Under the pieces are notes generated by a model that made no database searches, was not told the origin of the DNA, and saw only the letters and a program-made list of their open reading frames with translations. From Echinococcus granulosus (taxonomy: Eukaryota; Platyhelminthes; Cestoda; Cyclophyllidea; Taeniidae): a stretch of DNA of 64,000 nt. Shown one piece after another: positions 1 through 12,964 of this stretch (position 1 is its first letter; every line of letters starts with the position of its first letter). The position numbers and the translations under genes are program-made. The DNA lies in the NCBI RefSeq assembly GCF_000524195.1, contig NW_020170386.1:377982-441981 (forward strand), given 5' to 3'.

Positions 1-3000
1 CCGTGTCTGCAGACAGAAGTGGTAGAGCTCTACTTGGTAAGGCACTTTTAAGCACACTTTTTCAGCAACTGGCGAGAGTTTTTTGCGATCTGATGATGTT
101 GTGGTTCAACATTCGGAGAAACCGGAGGTAATTTCTATCTACGGGAACTCTGAATTGTAAAACTACGTTTAAATGATCAAAAACTGCACATGAATGCCAT
201 GCGTCATTAATTTTTACCGCATTATTGTGGCAACAAAAATGATGTGACCGATTTTTTCGGCGTCACTTTAACTTTTCAAAACATTTTTAGGTCATACTTC
301 TGTCAGAATTGTCGAATAAGTGTGAAGAGGTAGAGGTACGATATTTACTATTCTGATATTTTTTGCATAAACACTTCCAAATACTTAGTATATACGGTGT
401 TATGCTTGTAACTCTTCTACTGCTCTTGATGTTTATGGTCGCAACATGACTTCCGTGACTACTTTGCATTAATAACATCCATTCGGGTGGTGCATTAATG
501 TTGTTAACTTTAGGGCATTCACCAAGTTGTATGGGAGCTGTTACTCTACTAAGTAGCAGCTTATTCTATAAATTAATGTTGTTTATATTTTTTTCTTTGC
601 ATGCCATTAATACTGATCTTCTAATTCAGTTAACTAGTTTGCCTTTTATAATGTTGTCTTTCTATCCAATCCTTCCCATTCAATGCCCTATTTATTTGAT
701 TATAAAGGCAATGCCAATAGGGCTTCCTACGGCATGCATATCATCCCTCTCTACTTTCTGTTTTATGGGTACGTCGTGTCAGACGTCAACAATTTTTCCC
801 ATTTCTCAATTCGACTTCCAATGGCAGTGGTTTTCTCGTACAAAATGTGGCTTTTTCTTTAATGTTAACTGTTGCAAAGAGTTGTACATATTTTTTGTCT
901 GAAAAGTCTGTTTGCATTCTTAACCTTTTGGCCAAGTCTTCAGCTTTCTATTCAACCCTCTGCTACGATTTCATTTCTACAAACTGAGATGCACTGCTAC
1001 AACTGAGTTTGATTTTTGCAGCCTATCCAAATGAGTATTAGTTGCTTTATTATCTGTTTTTTCTTTCGACATGAGAAAGCATTATTATTTGGTCAGAATC
1101 TTTTTTAGCCTCGGTTCTTTCTCTTGATTTTCCGTTGTAATTGTGATACTTTCGCATCTTTGGGACTTGCATCCACAGTGTTAGCCAAGTCAGCGTTAGT
1201 GTATTTGTGATTCATATTCATTTTTACCCTCATCATTGAATGGCTTTGTAAAATTAGCTACTGCATTGTTTTAGGAATCTCCATCTTCAATTGATACGGC
1301 TGTTCAAATGGATACACCACCTGTGAGTTTCCTCGCCTTTTATAGTCATCGCGTGTCGCATTAAGTGCATCTAGTAGAATGTTCGAATAATCTTTTTTGC
1401 CTGGAAATGTATTCAATGGTAATAGATTGTATCCATTGTTACCTTTGTGCATCGGGGATAGACACGCATTTTCAGGCTCTCTATCATCCACACTTCCTTT
1501 TATCCCTATCCTGAATACACAAAGTGAGTAGAAGCTTTGTCTTTACAGATCGAAGTCCTGCATGACATTGGGGAAGCTGTCGACAGAGTAGTTAACACTG
1601 CAGTTCTCGGTGGTAATAATGGTGTTAGCGATGTGGACACGGATATTGATAATGTGGAGTCGGTTGAGTCGCGTTTCTTTCGAATCAGAGAGGCGCTTGC
1701 GAGCGCCGTAAGTCTTCTGCCTCCGCTCGCATCTGATCGCGCTGCAGTGGTGTGGCCGCCGAGGCAGCCGGAGGCACAGGTTGCCGTCCTTGTCGCCGCT
1801 GAGGCGGCTTCTCGACAGGAGCTCATGAAAGCCCGCGCCTACATTGGTCAGCTACAGCGCCCTCCTCCCAGTTCACTTCCCAACACCATGGAGTTGCACT
1901 CCCAAAAAGTCAGCACTGATTCCTTCAGTTCCGTCTTGGATCGCTCGGCCGGGTCGGTTCCTACTGATATTATTCACCAGCAGCAGCCTCTAACACGACT
2001 GGTGCATGTTTGTGAACTCCTGGAGACAACCTTAATCTCCTGCGCCAAACTTCTCCGTGGTGAATGCTGTCTTGCTGATTTTGATGAAGTCGTCAGTCCT
2101 CTTATGCAAGTAGAAAAGCGCTATGCAGACATGGTTGAAGCGCTTAAATCGGCGTTTGCTTCTACTCCACTGGAGTGCTCCTTGAAAGAAATTTGCTCTC
2201 AATTGGAAACTTATGGTAAAGTCACTGCGACATCAGATGTGAGTAACCCAACTGCTCTACGGTTGTATGAACTGCTCTCGAAGAGGAGGGATCCCCTTCG
2301 TGACTTTTTATTAAACGGCAAAGGAAAGGTGAACGAAGAGGATCAAAAGATCGTCGACAAATTCAACTATTTGGTAAAAAAGTCGGAATACAAAGACGCC
2401 CTTTCAGATGCCATTTTGTGTCTACTTGACGATATTGAAACCGGTTCAGAGCGTTTCGACTCGAATGCATATGATCTTGATGTGGATAGCCTCAATATTG
2501 TTAAACGCTTGACTGCTGCGTTGTTTACAAAAATCACTACCATATGTAGTAACCAGACGGAGAAGGAAGCGATTGAAGGCATTCGAAATCGTATCAAGTC
2601 GATAGACAAAAATGATTTGATCCCAGAGCTAAAATCTGCACTGTGTTGTTTAGACTCTTTGTTCAATGTTATCGACGACTCAAAAACTGACTCAACGGAA
2701 AACTCGTCTACACAGGCCATTCGGCGAAAGATTTCCAACTATACTGTTGCAAATAATCTATTGAAGCTTTTGGCGCTCCAAAAATTCAGTGAGGGGAATG
2801 AACTATCGACAACTTTAAAAATAGTAAAGCTGATGTTGCATGAAGGTAAGAGTGATTCCGCGTCGGAGAAAATAAATTGGACCGCCTCAGGTTTATCTGA
2901 AGAGGCCATTGCAATAATTAACTGTTTTAACCAACTAGCGAAAGTTGGTGCGGAGCATGAGCTTCGTGATTATGTGATAGAATTGGTTAATTTTGGTACT

Positions 3001-6000
3001 TCGAACCTCAAAACTCTGGGCCCTCAAAATCAGATCATTGCCAAGGGATTGACTGATATGTTGAATCACGTGCACCAGTCCGACTCCAATGCGGTTGATC
3101 TGTTGGGGGAGGTTGCAGAAGGAATACGTAACAATGCTTTTGATGGACTGGATGAAAGGATCAAGTCAACAGAGGGTGATGAGAGACTGTTGAGCCATCT
3201 AGGTAGCCTGCTGGAAAGTTTTGCAAACTTGAGAGCCAAGTATGTACAAGCAGAGAAGGACAAAGCAGCACTGATTCAGCTAGTGCGCAGCAAACACGCA
3301 GAGAGCCAGGCCTACCATACGAAACTAAAGGAAGTTCTCAATGAACGACAGTCTGTGGTAGGCATCCCGCACCCCCTCTTTCTTTCCGATTTGTCCATTT
3401 TAACTAAGAGCCAGTAGATCATTCATGAAAATAAGCAGGAAGAAGTACCTAGATTTTTTTGGTAAAATTAATGGTAAGTATCAATGTTTTTCCTTCATAT
3501 TGCTCCATGTAACCTTTTATTAGCGGATTCAATACATTATGCATTGTCTTTCGTGGAGCAGAAAATCATGACTAAATCACTTATCAGCTGGTTTAAAATG
3601 AGAGCTAATGAAAATCTGCTTATGAAGGTCATATTTTTGTTAACTGCATCTTTGTATCTTTTCACCAAGTGCGCAGCAATGGAGGCACTGCATCGGTTTA
3701 AAATTGAGACCGGCAAACAATGAGAATTTTCAGCCAAAACACTTTTTATTTCACATTAAATTTATTGCGCATACAATAAGTATCCGTATGGAGATCACCC
3801 CAACCAGGTTCATCCCGTTGATCGTTCTGTATTAGCATACAAATCAAGGCGAGGATGTTGCCAAGTTGACGGCAAAAATTGAGCGGCTGGAATTGCATTT
3901 GCTTCAGGTGAGTCCTATTTCTCCAGTATTTTGTTTACCGAGGTCAAAATGAGCGCTTATCTACTCATTTACCGCTATCAGCTCTATCTGTTACACTTTA
4001 TAGTTAGTTTGATTCCAGTGAGATAAAGGTACAATTTTGAGCCCATGAAATTCACATTGGTAGTGTCACTTTTGGTTGATAGTCTACTTTGAGTTTGACT
4101 TTGATGACGTGTTAGTGTCGCTCCGAGCATTTACAACCGGTTTTAATGTCTGTGGAAGCGTAAAATGAAGTATACGCGTTTTGATGTAGATACTATATTC
4201 GAAGCAAATATCACAATTCGCATGTCTCATAAAATTTCATGCAAATATTTTTTATCAGTGAAGTACTGGTCACTACGCTTGCTGTAGCGCTTTCCATATT
4301 TATCAAATTGAGTTGTTGTTACATCAACTGGCGGCTTGGGGCAACACACTTTGCGTTCAAGTTAGCTATTTCGTTGACCCAATAAGAAAAGAGTGCGGGG
4401 AGTGATGACGTAATAAATGGTGTACTGGCTGCTGGCAGGATTCCCCTCCATGGATTAACATCCCGAAAGTGGTTGGCCTGTCAGTTCGTCATTGACGGTT
4501 TACTGCAGCAGTTTTAAGCAACATTAGCTGGGGAGTCATCTTACCAGTTAGTGAGTAGGCAAACAGCATGAAAACATCATATACTGCCACAAAAATTGTC
4601 ATTGCGATTTCATTGTTAAGAATGCATAAACTAGCAGCTGATGAGGTGTTTAATGACTTCATTTTAATTTTATCAAACGAGTAGAATAATATCCCCATTT
4701 TTGATGTCAAACCACCCACGGCGAGTTAGGTTCAAGAGCGTCATTTGAGTTGACACAGGACATTTACTACCGTTAGTGTTTGCAGGATGTTTTTATGGCA
4801 TTCTAAGTAAGCTATATGTTAAGCAGGGCATATTTTGCTAATTTAAACTCAGCCAAGTTGTTTGGGATACGATTTGGTGCAATCAGTTGATATAAGCTGA
4901 CAAAGTCGCTTGTCACATACTTGTGACGCCGGTAACTATCTCCAAAATGTAATAACTGTTACATCTAACGGAACTTTTACGATCCCCTGATAAATGGGAG
5001 TAGGAAGCTTAATATTTTCTGGACTCTAATGCTGGTGCGCTTTGTTTGGTGGGTGAATGCCTAGATGGAGGAGAGTCATACACGGGAAGCTGTTGCAGCG
5101 GAGGAGCGCGAGGCGTCTCTGCGAGAGACACTAGGTCAGACAGAGGCGCAGTTGGCCGCGCTGCAGGAATTCGTTGCCTCGGCCGACGAACAGATCGGAT
5201 GCGCTATTGAGGAGCGCAACGTCGCTCGTGAGGTCTGTCGTACCTGCCAGGCCGAGCTCTCAGCACTTCAGTTAAACTACATGAATCTGCAGAAGGTCCT
5301 CGATGGGCTTGAGAGGGGTGAGTGTTCCCTCTTGTAGAGCCTTTTGGTAACTGGTCCAATTCTGGGACCCCAGATCACTCTACACTTGCCATTTGTTAGC
5401 CGTTCGAATGGGAGCCTTGATTGATAATTATGACAGCCCACTAAATATCTACTTACCGCATAAACATGGACCAGAATCCAATGTAATCGTCCAAAATACA
5501 TTTTTCGATTCTCTACGACAAGTTAAAATTGTCAGATTAAAAGCTTGAACAGCTAAAAATAAAAAAGAGCTGTTGTTGAGTATCCTCCCATCAACGAGAT
5601 GGCATCCTGGTTCGAATTTTTATGGAAATACGCAGTAACAAAGTTTGAAAATTGCCATTAACAACGAGTCTTTTGGTGTGGATTGTTTGCATTCAAGAGA
5701 GTCTAACCATTTTTTCATAGTTCCCATTTAAAACTTCATTTGTCATTCTCGCCTCTCTTAGTTACAGCGTATCTTTTCTCTTTGATGAAGAGCAGTAGTA
5801 TTAAACTGAAATGTTTGACCTTGTTGTCGCAATCGTTTTTAATGAGTTACAACTCCGTTTGGACTGCACATTGTAAATTTGTTCTTTCCTCCTAGTGCTA
5901 TTACTTTTTTCGGCTCTAGAAAAGCAAACGGAGAGGAATGCGACGGCGCAGCACTTCCGGCTGGAAAACGAGCGGTTGCGGCAGGAGATGGGGAGTCTGC

Positions 6001-7679
6001 AGCAGTGTGTCAAGAACTTGCAGGCAGAAGTCACTCGTCTTGGGAACCTTGAAAGCATTAATCACGCTCTTCAAGAACAGCTGGAGCGTCATGCTGGTCG
6101 TCTCTCCGAAGCACATTCTCTAGGTTTGATCTGACTTAATTCTTCTGCTTTCTAGCAACGTCTTGGCTCCTATCATTCATATCAGTCGTGTTAAAACCGT
6201 TTAATCGTTCTGATACGAACGGTCTTTGAGGTCAAATTCGATAATTTTCAAAGCTACTTGTGAATGTCACCGGTTGGAAATTACTTGTGTCTCAGATCTC
6301 CCAATACTAACTCTTAAAATATGGACAAAAGTTACAATGCCATCCACTTTAAACTCTGTCTTAATTGTATGTCAGTACAATCTTTCACCGCCTGCGCTTA
6401 TAAATTTTGTTTCTTTCGGCCAACCTGAATGCTTTAGAGTTTTCACTACGTGCCCTTGTATTTACTTGACTAGGTGTCTGATCCTTCAGTCTTTCTAATG
6501 TACCTTAAGACTACTTGCGTTTCATTTTGCGTCTCTTTAGCTCGTCGGTATGAGGAACGCATCCAAGTTCTCAAGAGCGAAATGAAGGATATGGCAGACG
6601 AACTTAATGGAAAGTTGGATAAGTACGACTTGTTTTACATCAAAAAAAAACAAAAGCACACCATTCTACATCGTCTATTGGTGTACTTTTAAAAATAGAT
6701 CCGTCATGAAAAGTCTATTGATCAGTTGCATGAAACTTCCACCAGCAAAACGACCCGAAGCGTTTCGTTCTCTTGGAAGCGTCCTTAATTTCACATCTGA
6801 TGATTACGATTTGGTAAGCATTCCCGACCTCCAAAGGTGTTCATCCGAAACCTACTTGAGAAATCCCGGTTCGTAATGTGTTGTTACTTTAAAGTGGCAA
6901 TTATTTTCTTTTGAAAACACTTTCGGCAGGTCGCATTCATAACTGCATTTTCTGCATCAGCTAACTCGCTTTCGTTCAGAATACTGCTTTAGCGAAAAGG
7001 TTCCTTCCTCTCAGAATGAGACCGCTCATTTTATTCATGTTTTGACGATCTGTTTTCCTGAGGTTAACCTCTCATTACAAGGCGAAAAGTACTCCGCTTA
7101 GCACTAACTTAGTCTTGCCTGTTCCATTCCAGCTCGGTTTCAATGAACCGATCGCCAGAAATTGGAGGGACCTCTTTTGGAAATCTGATACGCCAACGAC
7201 ACAGAATAGCCTCAAACCCGAGGTTAGTTGCGGCTTAATGGTGGGTTTGGCTATCTTAATTGTGAAGTCGCGTTCATCGTAGTAGTGAGGATAAATTTGC
7301 ATCAAGAAAGGCAACTTAGAAGCAAGTTATTTATTTGAAGCTACATAAAGCATCGAATTCAGCAGTAAATTCACGCCTTCAGCATTCGTTTGTCGAGCTT
7401 CTTGCAAACTTCTTGGAAAAGGAGTCTTCTCCTCCCAGTCAAATACGGCTGCCAACGGACTACTTGAGATACAGTAGCACTAGCGCGGACACAGACCGTA
7501 ACCTTTCACAGGGTTTTCAGAGGCGCCGTAACAACTCCACATCGACTACTCAACAACGCCTATCTCCCACGAGTCCTACGCCGTCTGAACGAGTTGCGTC
7601 ACCCAGAGAACCTAATGCTTCAAAGAACCCTCTTCTCTCCGGTCTTTCCGTTGTAAAACCATCCTCTGCCATGGATTAG
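1..7679 (+). CDS. TRIP11: GMAP-210 / TRIP11 golgin, 3' part (gene enters from the left)
   Basis: Golgin that tethers vesicles at the cis-Golgi and binds ARF1-GTP through its C-terminal GRAB domain. Exons with matching phases: 1-36 (tentative), 1549-3357, 3836-3907, 5065-5317, 5920-6123, 6541-6622, 6699-6813, 7133-7222, 7341-7679 (stop), together 999 codons plus stop. The first long exon is helical. Exons 5065-6622 are classic coiled coil, rich in E, Q, L and R. Exon 6699-6813 encodes a GRAB-like segment (KSLLISCMKLPPAKRPEAF, then SLGSVLNFT). The last exon holds the segment HSFVELLANFLEKES, which resembles the conserved GMAP-210 tail motif. These two tail segments, in the right order, are why I prefer GMAP-210 over other golgins. 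The N-terminus lies outside the window. The 76-nt intron 6623-6698 belongs to the second short-intron class. The family call rests on recalled similarity; the long exon alone would not identify it. Confidence 0.82.
37..1548. other. Long TRIP11 intron with a broken minus-strand coding-like stretch
   Basis: Intron between the tentative exon ending at 36 and the exon at 1549 (acceptor tttacag). On the minus strand, 1258-1491 is an open frame of 77 codons with normal amino-acid composition. Further down the same strand, about 790-951, another frame reads coherently (for example LAKRLRMQTDFSDKKY) before stops appear. I could not assign a family. It may be a decayed transposon or a processed pseudogene. 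Confidence 0.3.
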
Positions 7680-8653
7680 CAAACAAACAAACAAACAACT
7701 TCTGGATCACTGTGATAAAACATGTACATCAATATCATTAATTCTCCCAACAGTTGATCGACTTTCTTTTTGAAAATGTGATGTGGACCACTGGATAATG
7801 CGTCCTCCGCGGCAAGTGGGGGCACGTGCAGTGCATTCGTAATCTTTGATTTGTTCATTTTTCATCAGATCTGAGAATCCCGGAAGTTGTCGTGTAACGG
7901 TAGGAGTAGTGAACACCAGCGGGGCAAGTGGTGATGCATATTATGACAGATTGACATTGTCAATCTGACATTGTCAATACCGATATCACCAAGCCCTGAG
8001 GCAAAGCGATTAAGTGAGAGCAAGGGACACCATTGCCAATTCAATGTTCGAGTAAATGACCGGGCTGCGTCTGCACGCACAGATGGTCGGATGTACCACG
8101 TACGCGATTAGGAGTTCATACTTGAGGGCATCAATTTATTAAAACAAACCAGAACAGGTTTGGAATTCGCAGCTAACATCAAATAACTGGTTTCCCAAAT
8201 CAACATAGTTTCAACAAAACAAAAAGTACTAATTTTGTCGAAATAACCAGACTAAAAAATTACATATCTTGCTACTTTCAAAGAGAGATATTTTACAAAT
8301 CCAGTAATATCTGCGTGATAGGATTAAACATAAAACACCGTACCTTTTACGAAATGCTAGAAGACCCGTCCAAAGGTATCACCTATTAAGAGTTTTGAAG
8401 AAGGCAATATTTCAGAAGATGAATTATCTTTACAGCATGTTTATCTGTATGAGCAAGTTAAATACGCCGGAATTTAGTGCAACACTGACCAAAAAGATAT
8501 AAAAAATTAAAGAAAATCCTGTCTTTTTTGACATTAAAAGCTATATGATATCCAAATCTCATGACCTTATGGAAGTTTTCGAGGTTATTTTAGATATTAG
8601 ATGATACAGATGGTTATGTGCCACTCAGCTAATGAGCAACAACGTCGCTTAGC
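7680..8653. other. Intergenic, TRIP11 to MED4
   Basis: No supported gene. A short CAAA repeat directly follows the TRIP11 stop (about 7680-7698). A near-palindrome sits at 7948-7966 (agattgacattgtcaatct), with its second half repeated just after it. No clear polyadenylation hexamer was seen close to the TRIP11 stop. Confidence 0.5.
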
Positions 8654-10027
8654 ATGTTAGCCGGCATACCTACTAGGCAGAGGTTGTTCTGCCAGTTGGA
8701 GGAAATCGACGTACTTTTGAAGGAACTACTTGAGAAAATTAATAGGAAAGTGAGATTTGATGATATCGAGCACATAGTTTTATCGCTGCTGGAAAAAGAC
8801 AAAGGAATAAAGGAGACCATGAAGACTGGTAGCTGTTAGTGTGAGGTTACTGTTTTTAGTGTCGGAACAAATGGAACTTCAAAAGAAGATAGAAAAGCTT
8901 CGAGCTGACTGCAGCAATTCTGATTTGCAGATAAATGCTTGTCAGAAGCAACTGAAGAAGTGTGAATTACTTCTAGTACGCGAAAGTACCATTTAACCGC
9001 TGTTTAGAGTACTGCTTTATATTATTCAAGACAAAAGTTGGATGCTATGGTTAAGGCAGTAAAGAATCCGACAGATGTGGACGACCTCGTTAGGCTTGCA
9101 CACAGGATTAGCTGCAGCTACGGTGTTCTGGCTCCCGATAACTGGGGTCCAGGTGACCCTAGGCGTCCTTATCCAAACAAGGAAGAGATTCGTCGCGGAT
9201 ATCTGGGTCACCTGGATGACTCCGGGAATTTTTTGCCTACTCTCCAAGATGCTATTGCTCAGTTTCATTCTAGTGTCCCCACAACTTTAGCTTCTGTCCT
9301 AGCTACTCCAGCTGCAGCCGAGATAACACCGACGCAGTCCATCTTGAGTTTGTCTAATCAATTCCTCAATTCCACTTCCGCTTCTTCTGAAAGCGTCGAA
9401 AATGCTTGCAAGTTTGTTTTCTGAGTTTTTTTTAACATTGTCAATTTGTTTTTAAAATTTGGAATTAGTCAACTTAAGTACGTGATGGCGTTTCGGCGCC
9501 TACACGGCAAAATTAGTAGTATCCTAGTAGTGTGCATTTTCACTGACTATTTGGTGCATTAACGCAAATTCCTCAGTACATTTTTCGGTGTAAGGTTAAC
9601 TAAAGTCAGACATCCGTTTATTACTACCACTTCTTGTCATCTAGCTGCCTACTCCCCGAGCGTGAGTGTATCAGGGGTGAATGTAGTCCCATCTCCGAGC
9701 GGAACGGCGCCCCCTACTGGTAGTGGTAATCATTGGTTAGATCAGCAACAACAACTCCGTCATCTTCCCTCCTCTTCCCTAACCGCCATTCTCCCGAGTG
9801 GTAGTGGCGTTAACGCAGGCATTAGGCCTCCTCGAAGCGGCCTCCAGGAGAGCCCTAGTTCCCGGGCAATATGGCAGCAGCATATGCGGCAGGGTCTGCT
9901 GGGAGCACACTCTAGCAATCCACCACAGACAAAAAAGCGGCCGCATATCGAGGATCCCAAAATGTACTCTGATACCTCTTCAGACGATGATGGCCGGTTC
10001 AGTGATTTTACTCACCACGCCCTCTGA
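8654..10027 (+). CDS. MED4: Mediator complex subunit 4
   Basis: Subunit of the Mediator middle module, which relays activator signals to RNA polymerase II in the nucleus. Exons 8654-8828, 8860-8975, 9038-9407 and 9645-10027 give 347 residues. The start is the first ATG after an in-frame stop at 8633. Evidence: an N-terminal helix pair (RQRLFCQLEEIDVLLKELL), a coiled coil in exon 2, and the family signature AHRISCSYGVLAP followed by PGDPRRPYP in exon 3. The tail is acidic and Ser/Asp-rich (YSDTSSDDDGRFSDF), as in animal MED4. Human MED4 is shorter (about 270 residues); the extra length here is a Ser/Gly/Gln-rich linker. Intron 1 is only 31 nt. Intron 3 closes in frame only if a GC-AG intron (GCAAGT donor at 9408) is used. 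Confidence 0.9.
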
Positions 10028-10254
10028 TGCGCTCACAGAGCAACCTCTTGTAAATACTGGCTAAGTAAAACTGGTTATTCTCTGTACCGTTCAGCATCCT
10101 TAACAACCAAACCAAATATTTATAACTCCTGCCTCCGAAGTTGCGACGCTGAAGCCTGCTATATGCTGTGCGGCCACCTAACGGTACTAATCTCCCCTTA
10201 TGTCGGTCGTGCGCATACTTTCTTGCAGAACAGCGTGACTCCTGGATGGCTATA

Positions 10255-10260
10255 AATAAA
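10255..10260 (+). terminator. Candidate polyadenylation signal for MED4
   Basis: AATAAA hexamer about 230 nt after the MED4 stop. It is the nearest consensus signal seen. Confidence 0.45.
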
Positions 10261-10561
10261 AACCTCAAGATAGAAAGTACAAATACTTGTTGAGATAAGC
10301 TAGAAATTCAGGTACACAACCAAAGTAGTAACGGGATGCCCTGTGTTGCCATCGCTAACGTCGGAATTGTGCAGCCTGTCCCGAACAATACTGCAGTTAG
10401 TGACTAGACGTCCGTAAGATAACAGGAAATGGCTTCTTTGTCAATTGCGGGACCGATCTGCACTAGTGGAACGGCAGTGAGCTCGCCGGTCTAGCCCACC
10501 ATTGCACAGACATGGCAGCTAGAATGGAATAAAAACCGACCAGAATTAGCTAGTTTGGGGA

Positions 10562-10567
10562 TTTATT
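10562..10567 (-). terminator. Candidate polyadenylation signal for OPA3
   Basis: AATAAA on the minus strand about 150 nt after the OPA3 stop. The 688 nt between the MED4 and OPA3 stops (10028-10714) hold the two convergent 3' ends and nothing else I recognise. Confidence 0.5.
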
Positions 10568-10714
10568 TAGTTCCGATAAAAGGTTGCAGATTGTCACAGC
10601 CCAATCCTCAAAGTGAAGACAAAACAATCAGCGTACCTGAAGTTATAATGGTGCAAAGTCATAAGAACACCATCTACTAGTAGTGAAGCCTTACTATCAT
10701 TTTACAAGGCGACA

Positions 10715-11202
10715 TTATTTGACCTCAAGGCGCTGCGAAAGCTTGTAGAGGGCCTCAGATTGAAAGGCGACTCTTGATTCTAGGCCCTGTATTGCGTTGT
10801 GCAGAGCTACTAACTCGGATCGCGCTTTCCGCTCTTTTTCCGCTTCATTTCTCGACTGTCGTCGATATTCAAGGAATATGAGGAATGCACCTATGCTGAA
10901 CATAATGCATTCGCCGAGGATTTCGGCTCCTACCTCGGCGGCGCTCTCCTCGGGTAGCTTCTTCACATCTTTTGGTTTGTTCAAACCAAGTATTTTCAGC
11001 TTCAGTCGTGTGTTCCATATGTGATAAACTACAGAGGGGTAAAAAGCACACTCCATTGCTTACGTTGCCCTGAGGGGATGCATAAGTAACGCCGAAAGAA
11101 ACCGTTATGAGAGGCCTTTTGTTTAAGGCGATTGGCGATTGGGCGGCTAATCTGCTTGACTGCGAGGACGCCTAATTTGAACACGGGGAATGCGCCAACC
11201 AT
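10715..11202 (-). CDS. OPA3: OPA3-like mitochondrial membrane protein
   Basis: OPA3 family; in mammals a mitochondrial membrane protein affecting organelle shape, mutated in optic atrophy and 3-methylglutaconic aciduria type III. Two exons, 11202-11064 and 11028-10715, encode 150 residues. Exon 1 begins MVGAFPVFKLGVLAVKQISR, followed by PIAN, the near-invariant family N-terminus. Exon 2 has LYHIWNTRLKLKILGL, the small-residue/hydrophobic stretch AAEVGAEILGE, and a C-terminal coiled coil. The 35-nt intron (11029-11063) splits a Leu codon. Exon 2 can be read back into the intron from an ATG at 11056, but that product would lack the conserved N-terminus, so the two-exon model is preferred. Length is close to the human protein (179). 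Confidence 0.93.
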
Positions 11203-11905
11203 TGTAGGAGCAAGGCAGGACTAAAAAACCATGCAAAAGACTCATTTTAGTTCCCCATTACCAAAGCCGTGGGATTTTCACTAAATTGCCGTGTATTCAG
11301 TTGACAAGTGGTTGACCCACTTTATTATGCACAACGACTACGTCAGTGTGGGTAAGACCAGATCAGCAAAACATGAGGATGACAGGCTTAATAGTAAAAT
11401 AGATCATAAATGACATAAAGGAACAAATGCCGCAAAACGCCACAGCAACTGGGGCTCCCGATAGTCAAATCCACTCCAAATCTACTAAATTTACGCAAAC
11501 TCAGAGAAGAACATGTCTGGAAAAATAACCCCGGATTAGAAAAATGTCTTATTCATTCAACACAGCATGAGAATTACAGCTGCTTCACCACACAGACCTC
11601 AGGGCTATCCAACCAACCCTAAAGATCCATTGTCACCCAATAAGAGATAAGCGGAACTAAAGCGAATGATTTACAAGAGATCCAAACAAACTTACATTTC
11701 GACAAATTATTATTTTTGATGCAACCAAGGATGCATCAAGTGTGATTTTACCTTTCTCTATCCCAATGGGCAAAAGCACCAACTGAATTGTAAATGCTTC
11801 TAAATTCGAAGGTTCAAAGTAGCCAAAAGTAAGCCCTTTATTTTAAGAAACAGATTTTGTTTGTCACTTATATAAGCGTGTGTAGAGCCACAAATCTCTT
11901 CGCTT
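11203..11905. other. Intergenic, upstream of OPA3
   Basis: No supported gene. Several short open frames are unremarkable. The OPA3 promoter should lie at the left end. Confidence 0.4.
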
Positions 11906-11966
11906 TGGTAATAAGCTCTAGCATTCTTGAGGAACATATACAACCAACATATGGAGGAGTTGGGGT
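11906..11966 (+). repeat. Copy 1 of a gap-flanking dispersed repeat
   Basis: About 60 nt (tggtaataagctctagcatt ... ending gttgggg) match the reverse complement of 58216-58276 with only two or three differences. The copy stops exactly where the run of N begins. It is most likely the unique-looking edge of a longer repeat that did not assemble. Confidence 0.85.
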
Positions 11967-12066
11967 NNNNNNNNNNNNNNNNNNNNNNNNNNNNNNNNNN
12001 NNNNNNNNNNNNNNNNNNNNNNNNNNNNNNNNNNNNNNNNNNNNNNNNNNNNNNNNNNNNNNNNNN
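11967..12066. other. Assembly gap, 100 N
   Basis: Exactly 100 N, which suggests a placeholder of unknown true length. Open frames crossing it are meaningless. Confidence 0.98.
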
Positions 12067-12964
12067 TAAGAAGGGTCTTCATCCACCGAAATCAGGCTAT
12101 CGGATTTGCTTTTATCTACTACCAATTCAGCGCTCCAAGTGTTCACCGAAGACATAAAAGCCGCAACGGTATCTAAGACTATATGCTACTAACGAACGGA
12201 AGAGACAGAAGTTTACTGGCATGGCCTTTAAGCTATGGAACAGACAGAAATCACAACCTGTGGAGGTTGAAGTGCACGAGCATTTCAACAAAGGATTATA
12301 CTTTGCGTATACTCTGCTGTTCCATTATATTGATAGTTTATTTGTTCCTTGCTTCTCACCGATAATGGACGATCATTGCCGCATAGACCGCGCTCGGCCC
12401 TTGGTGCACTGAATATCAGTGGATCGGGTTAACGTATAATACCCCGGCTATTACGATTTCACAAGCAGTGCCATAGTGACAGATCAGCAGCCCCTCTCCA
12501 ACCGTTCACGCTGCAGACCGAATTCCGGAATCCACCAGTCGCCCACATGCTTCTAAAATAATTAAGTTCAAGTACACTTGCACCAAACCTGCGTTCCTGT
12601 GAATGCTGGATGTCTTACACCCCGAAAAGCTCCTTACGGGAGAACAGCTGACGAACTGCTGGATTTCCGCAACTTAAGACCGTCGTAACCATCGAGACAA
12701 ACAAAGTGCACTAATCACGAGGCAAAACCTGAAGTACCAAGAAGACCTGCAACCCCGACCACGAATCTGTCACATTAATGAAGGAAAGCCGCTGAAAACA
12801 CAGAACCACTGCGACAATTTATCGTCATTCGCCTAGCATATTTGCCACCCCTCAAAGTCACGGTCCCAACACCACTGCTAGATGATGCTCCCTTCTCTGC
12901 AACCAAGAAATACTGTACTTACATACTCCCTACTTTACATACTTTTCAGGAAAACGCAAAAGAT
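12067..12964. other. Intergenic after gap 1
   Basis: No supported gene. It is C/A-rich on the plus strand (about 12420-12840), with short open frames only. It is probably repeat-derived, but no family is recognisable. Confidence 0.35.

Noticed and set aside
498..902. 134-codon plus-strand open frame rich in hydrophobic residues
   Set aside because: The frame is mostly the complement of the AT-rich minus-strand coding-like stretch. No splice sites or family support it.
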